Part shown: piece by piece, positions 59,542 through 64,000 of the stretch
How the letters are laid out: each line of letters begins with the position of its first letter
Numbering within the stretch: position 1 is the first letter of the stretch
NCBI GenBank assembly: GCA_037576195.1
Contig: CM075101.1
Coordinates: 47,120,001 to 47,184,000, forward strand
Direction of reading: 5' to 3'
From: Phytoseiulus persimilis
Lineage: Eukaryota; Arthropoda; Arachnida; Mesostigmata; Phytoseiidae
DNA length: 64,000 nt
Position numbers and translations under genes: made by a program
The notes under the pieces: model-generated
What the model was told of the DNA's origin: nothing
The model's input: only the letters and a program-made list of their open reading frames with translations
Database searches by the model: none

Positions 59542-59812
59542 CTGTTTTCGGCTGAACCTCTCAGCCAGCCCTCAGGAGTGTCCCGGATTCACCTTTCGGT
59601 ATTGCTTCAGTAACACTCCCTATCGCCTCGCAAATCCCATTGCGGGCGGTGGGCTTGGGTCTTAAGATGGTTCAGATTTAATTCTGATATAAATTAAATC
59701 CTCTTTTTACCACATAAGAAATTTGTTGTCCCGGCCGGGGATCGAACCCGCGATTGCTAGCTTAGCGTGGCACCCAAGGCGTTGGTTTATGCCACACGGC
59801 CAACGAGCCGAG
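59542..59812 (-). mobile_element. tRNA-derived SINE inserted in a 45-bp array
   Basis: Third copy of the SINE, in reverse orientation. Box B is GGTTCGATCCC and box A GGCCGTGTGG on the minus strand. It is flanked by a perfect 13-bp target duplication, ACTTTTCAACTCT (59529-59541 and 59813-59825). The unit 1 array lacks it, so it is younger than the block duplication. It ends GCCGAAAACAG without the longer A-rich tail of the LINE-borne copies. Confidence 0.92.
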
Positions 59813-59950
59813 ACTTTTCAACTCTGGAGGGGTGATTCCGGGACCAATCTGAGCATTACTTTTCAACTCTGGAGGGGTGATTCCGAGACCAATCTGAGCA
59901 TTACTTCCCAACTCTGGAGGGGTGATTCCGGGACCAATCTGAGCATTACA
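59813..59950. repeat. Remainder of array 6 after the SINE
   Basis: Three units, then CATCAGAAACTGGAAGGCG as at the end of array 5. Confidence 0.95.
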
Positions 59951-60236
59951 TCAGAAACTGGAAGGCGAGCCTCTTTCGGAACTGAATGAGCGATGGAGAT
60001 TTTCTAAGCATCGCTCGATCGACTGCTTGGCTTTATTCGGAGTATATGAATACATAAGTGGCATTCGTCTGCTTCCGAATCGGTTGACTGGAAATCTGTT
60101 GTGGGCGACATGTATAGAAGACGAATCGGGAAGCCCAACACCCGTACAACCTGGCGAAAGGGAAAAAGAAGGTTACTTTACGGGCACTCCTCCGAGGAAG
60201 TGGGCGATTTCACATTCAGAGAAAAAATACTAACGT

Positions 60237-62293
60237 TCACTGTTCTTCCTCTCGAGAAACTCCATGGTACCATGCACGAAGCAGCACCAAACTGTCCAGG
60301 GTCTTTGGTGCAAGAGAGTTTCTGGTCTTCGAGCATACGAAGTTCATCACGCTGAAGTCTCTCTCTGGTTTCACCGATGTTGGCGGAATTGTCAGCAGTC
60401 GGCGAGTGCAGATCTTCAGGAACCTCCCAAGGCCCTGACCCGCCTCGTGCAGTTTCATCTCTCTCACAATCTTCTCGTTCGTTGCTTCCGATTGAGATGG
60501 AGCTCGTCGTGGGCGGAGAGGGATTCGAAAAACATCCTCGAAACCGAATACAGAAGACGATGAGGTTCCGGGTTGAGGCTCCTCTTCAGCCTCTGCATCG
60601 ATCGAGTCGGCGAGTTCAGCTTCTTCGGAGTCCCGACTCAGGATTTCGCTGATCGAATGCTGCAGATCGGCGTCCGATACGGCGCTCATTCCGAGAGCGC
60701 GCTCAACTCTCGAGTCGTATGATGGATCCAGGAGATACTGCAGTAGAGATGAGAACCCTGTTCGTCTTTTGCGGACTTCCTCAATCACAGCAGTCTGTAG
60801 GGCGACTGAAAGGGTGGAATTGTTGGCTCGCAAACAATCCAAGAGAGCCAAAATTGTGCGGTCGCCATGGGCAAGAATTGCCTTCGACGAGCACAGGAGC
60901 TTCATGGCGGTTTTAAACGGCATCAGCACCTTCTGAATGTTCATGAGCTCGATCTTGGCCTGTTTGCTGAACGGTTCTTCATCGAACTCGTCGAGTACCA
61001 AGTTGATTGATGGCATGATCAGCAACGTTCTTTCGAGCATTGTTATGGTTGAATACCAGCGAGTTTTGGTATCCAGCATTACTTGAAGGCTCTTGCCGTG
61101 CTGTTCTCGTGTGATTTCTCCCAGCCTGTCACGTTTCGGGCCACTCCGCTTGATTCCTGTCAGAACTTTCCTCAAGTTAGCGATGGCCGTTTTCACCGCT
61201 GCGAACTCCGGCTGTTCTCTGTCCCTCGATGGAATCTCGTACCGAGACTAAGAAAGGTCGCTGGATGCTTGACCCGAGTTTTCCTCATCACTGCTTTGAG
61301 GCTCAGTGGTGTCTCCAGAAAATGCTCCGCCGTGACGACTCTCTCTATCCGTGTCTACTTGCATGGATACAACTGGAGTCAGCATTCCGTCGTTGTCGTT
61401 TTCGTCTCCAGAAGACGAGGAATCATAGCTGTCCTCCGAGTTATCGTCCTCGCCACAGATCAAGGTGTTGATGTGATTGTATGATGCACTTAGATTCGCC
61501 GATTTCTCGAGGACTTTCACGAGAGCGAGATGAAGCGCGTGCACGAGGCAAAGCTGGGATTTGAGGTTGAGCTTCTCAGCTACGTTCTTCATCACGGCCG
61601 CGCCATCGGTCACTGCAAAGTAGCAATTCCGGAGGCTCACATCAAAGTCGTGTAGCCGTCCTCTCACTGCATCGGCCACGACTCCCGCCGTAGCCTTTCC
61701 GTTGATTTTCACGAGACCGAGACAAATGTCAATGCCAGCTTCTTCATCTGCTTCGGTTCTCAAGCTCACGCTTATGTAACGGTGTGAAGAATTCGAGGCC
61801 GATGCCTCGTCGAAAGCGACCGCGAATGAGCCTCTCCCTAACTGATAAGTTTCTAGCTGCTTGCGGATATTCTGCCGACAATCCTCAGCCTTCTTCAGCA
61901 CGATCGATTTGATTGTGTTAGGTGACCGAGGTACGTCTTTGTCGAGATAAGCTGAGATCAGACGTCTCAGCGTTGGAGATTCCGCGATGGTTTTGAACGG
62001 AACGTTATCTTCGGCTGCAAGCTTGGAGATGATGGTTTCGAGATTCTTGTCAGCGGCTTCGGAGGTGAAAAACGATGGCGGAGCTCGCCTTTGACAGCTC
62101 TCCTCGGGTTCATCTCGGTGACATGTTCGCTCATACCATGAACTTTCTTGAGGTGCTTGCCCATCGCACTCGTACTACTTCCTTTGTAGTAGATGAGAGT
62201 CTCGCATATAGTGCATAGCGCTCGCTCACTCCCGGCGACGCGCTGGAAGTGCTCCCAGACCCAGCTTCTCGAAGGCGTTGGAGAAGGGTCCAT
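60237..62293 (-). pseudogene. hAT transposase, copy B (full length, broken)
   Basis: Cut-and-paste transposase of about 685 codons if read through. N-terminal BED zinc finger (WVWEHF, C-x2-C in ALCTICETLIYY, H-x4-H in GKHLKKVH), then LETIISKLAAEDNVPF, the RNase H-like core (VAFDEAS, YFAVTDGAAVMKN), the acidic insert (CGEDDNSEDSYDSSSSGDEN) and the C-terminal hAT motif (LTIPPTSVKPERDF, stop at 60237). It is broken by a frameshift at about 62090-62100 after the BED region and by TAG at about 61248, where copy A has GAG. Inverted termini were not found around it. Confidence 0.9.
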
Positions 62294-62892
62294 GTCGACG
62301 ACTCACAGAGATTGTCTAGCGATGATAGAGGACACTGAAGTTTTCACGGTTCTCACAGAATGGAACTCCCAGGGAGAGTCGAGTGAAGCGTCTATCGTCT
62401 GAGCCGGTTTGAGGTGGAGCTTCGATGCCAGGGACTGCAGTCCAACCGCTGTCCGGACTACGACTCCCGGAGTAAGAAGACGAACTTGCTCGGACACAAC
62501 TGGGAGCGGCGGCTTGATGCTGAGTCGACCTTGGACGCTAGGGCAGCGGAAGGAAGGGACGTTTTGAAGACGGTCACAACTTGTCGGAGGGCTAGTCTAC
62601 TCTTCTACTCTCGGAGTCTCTTTTTATTCGTTTCGCTCTTGCAGGGTCTTTCTCCACTCGCCGGTCGTGTTCTTGCTTTACATTGGCCGGGGTGCCTGCG
62701 CTCTTTCACTATTGATCTCTACCACGTGCCTGCGCCCTCGGACGCAATGCCGGTTTCACCGCCCGCACATGTTACACATGTGGCCACTATGATCGTTATC
62801 CGCGAAGGACACTTTCGTGCGAGGTGCATACTGTTGGCTCGAAGAATGAACGCATTACACTAGCGACAGGAGCTCCCCGTTCCAGGCGTCTA
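62294..62892. other. Unassigned sequence
   Basis: Five-prime side of hAT copy B. A 149-codon plus-strand frame at 62414-62863 has no recognised similarity. No hAT-type CAGGG end was seen. Confidence 0.4.
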
Positions 62893-64000
62893 CCAGCTTA
62901 CAAACTAGCTAGTATCAGGGAATCATCTCTCCAGACTCGAGAAAGTGTTGTCAGATTGGTCTCGGAATCACTCCTCCAGAGTTGGGAAGTAATGCTCAGA
63001 TTGGTCTCGGAATCACTCCTCCAGAGTTGGGAAGTAATGCTCAGATTGGTCTCGGAATCACCCCTCCAGAGTTGGGAAGTAATGCTCAGATCGGTCTCGG
63101 AATCACTCCTCCAGAGTTGGGAAGTAATGCTCAGATTGGTCTCGGAATCACCCCTCCAGAGTTGGGAAGTAATGCTCAGATTGGTCTCGGAATCACTCCT
63201 CCAGAGTTGGGAAGTAATGCTCAGATTGGTCTCGGAATCACCCCTCCAGAGTTGGGAAGTAATGCTCAGATTGGTCTCGGAATCACCCCTCCAGAGTTGG
63301 GAAGTAATGCTCAGATTGGTCTCGGAATCACCCCTCCAGAGTTGGGAAGTAATGCTCAGATTGGTCTCGGAATCACCCCTCCAGAGTTGGGAAGTAATGC
63401 TCAGATTGGTCTCGGAATCACCCCTCCAGAGTTGGGAAGTAATGCTCAGATTGGTCTCAGGAATCACTCCTCCAGAGTTGGGAAGTAATGCTCAGATTGG
63501 TCTCGGAATCACTCCTCCAGAGTTGGGAAGTAATGCTCAGATTGGTCTCGGAATCACTCCTCCAGAGTTGGGAAGTAATGCTCAGATTGGTCTCGGAATC
63601 ACCCCTCCAGAGTTGGGAAGTAATGCTCAGATTGGTCTCGGAATCACCCCTCCAGAGTTGGGAAGTAATGCTCAGATTGGTCTCGGAATCACTCCTCCAG
63701 AGTTGGGAAGTAATGCTCAGATTGGTCTCGGAATCACTCCTCCAGAGTTGGGAAGTAATGCTCAGATTGGTCTCGGAATCACTCCTCCAGAGTTGGGAAG
63801 TAATGCTCAGATTGGTCTCGGAATCACTCCTCCAGAGTTGGGAAGTAATGCTCAGATTGGTCTCGGAATCACTCCTCCAGAGTTGGGAAGTAATGCTCAG
63901 ATTGGTCTCGGAATCACTCCTCCAGAGTTGGGAAGTAATGCTCAGATTGGTCTCGGAATCACTCCTCCAGAGTTGGGAAGTAATGCTCAGATTGGTCTCG
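62893..64000 (-). mobile_element. 45-bp array 7 with a possible Helitron-type 3' end (runs off the window)
   Basis: About 23 very uniform units in the orientation opposite to array 1. Variation is almost limited to CACTCCT versus CACCCCT, with one inserted base at about 63460. Read on the minus strand, the left edge reads ACTAGCTAGT, seven bases, then CTGG|T (62896-62893/62892). This is hairpin-like plus CTRR, but with a short loopless palindrome and a sequence different from elements 1-3. The array is certain; the Helitron assignment is weak. Confidence 0.55.

Noticed and set aside
62414-62863. 149-codon plus-strand frame opposite the hAT flank
   Set aside because: No recognised family and no splice or promoter context; likely chance.
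28345-64000. CRISPR-like regularly spaced repeats
   Set aside because: Units are contiguous 45-bp tandem repeats without spacers, in a eukaryotic context with introns and retrotransposons; no cas genes.

Overview
Eukaryotic DNA with many short GT-AG introns, most likely from an arthropod. The roughly balanced base composition, compact introns and gene content would fit a mesostigmatid (phytoseiid-type) mite, but that placement is inference. No bacterial operon features are present.

Layout. (1) 1-9832, minus strand: a very large prosaposin-like gene. I could follow 22 exons in frame (1177 codons) from a signal peptide and a SapA domain through twelve complete saposin B domains into a thirteenth. 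Its 3' end lies outside the window or in unread sequence to the left. A TATA box sits just upstream at about 9865. (2) 9871-18962: long stretch with no gene I can support. (3) 19029-20899 and 21997-23805, plus strand: tandem paralogues of HSDL2 (short-chain dehydrogenase plus SCP2 domain) with six coding exons each and identical exon lengths except the last. (4) 26011-26475: a non-autonomous hAT element with 8-bp target duplications. (5) 27211-28074, minus: a small RRM gene, the least damaged member of an RRM-Tudor family whose other copies (36.8, 40.8 and 49.1 kb, plus strand) are broken by or fused to retrotransposons. (6) 28279-36688: three elements built on a 45-bp minisatellite. Each starts A|TC and ends with a hairpin plus CTGG|T, which are the hallmarks of non-autonomous Helitrons. 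The last two are separated from each other and from the first by duplicated copies of the same 911-bp spacer. (7) 37524-50983: two copies of an APE-type LINE, each carrying the same tRNA-derived SINE in its endonuclease region and each fused to an RRM-Tudor gene fragment. An R1-like LINE lies between them. (8) 51645-52252: a foldback element with repeat-built inverted arms. (9) 53996-62293: a duplicated block of 45-bp arrays, an endonuclease fragment and hAT (BED/RNase H) transposase genes. (10) 62893-64000: another, very homogeneous 45-bp array running off the window.

The left third is ordinary genic DNA: lysosomal lipid-binding saposins and peroxisome/mitochondrion-type lipid metabolism. 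The right half is a mobile-element graveyard in which a likely RNA-binding, Tudor-type gene has been copied repeatedly. RRM-Tudor proteins elsewhere belong to germline small-RNA biology, so copies of such a gene inside transposon-rich DNA are the most biologically suggestive feature, although no function is shown here.
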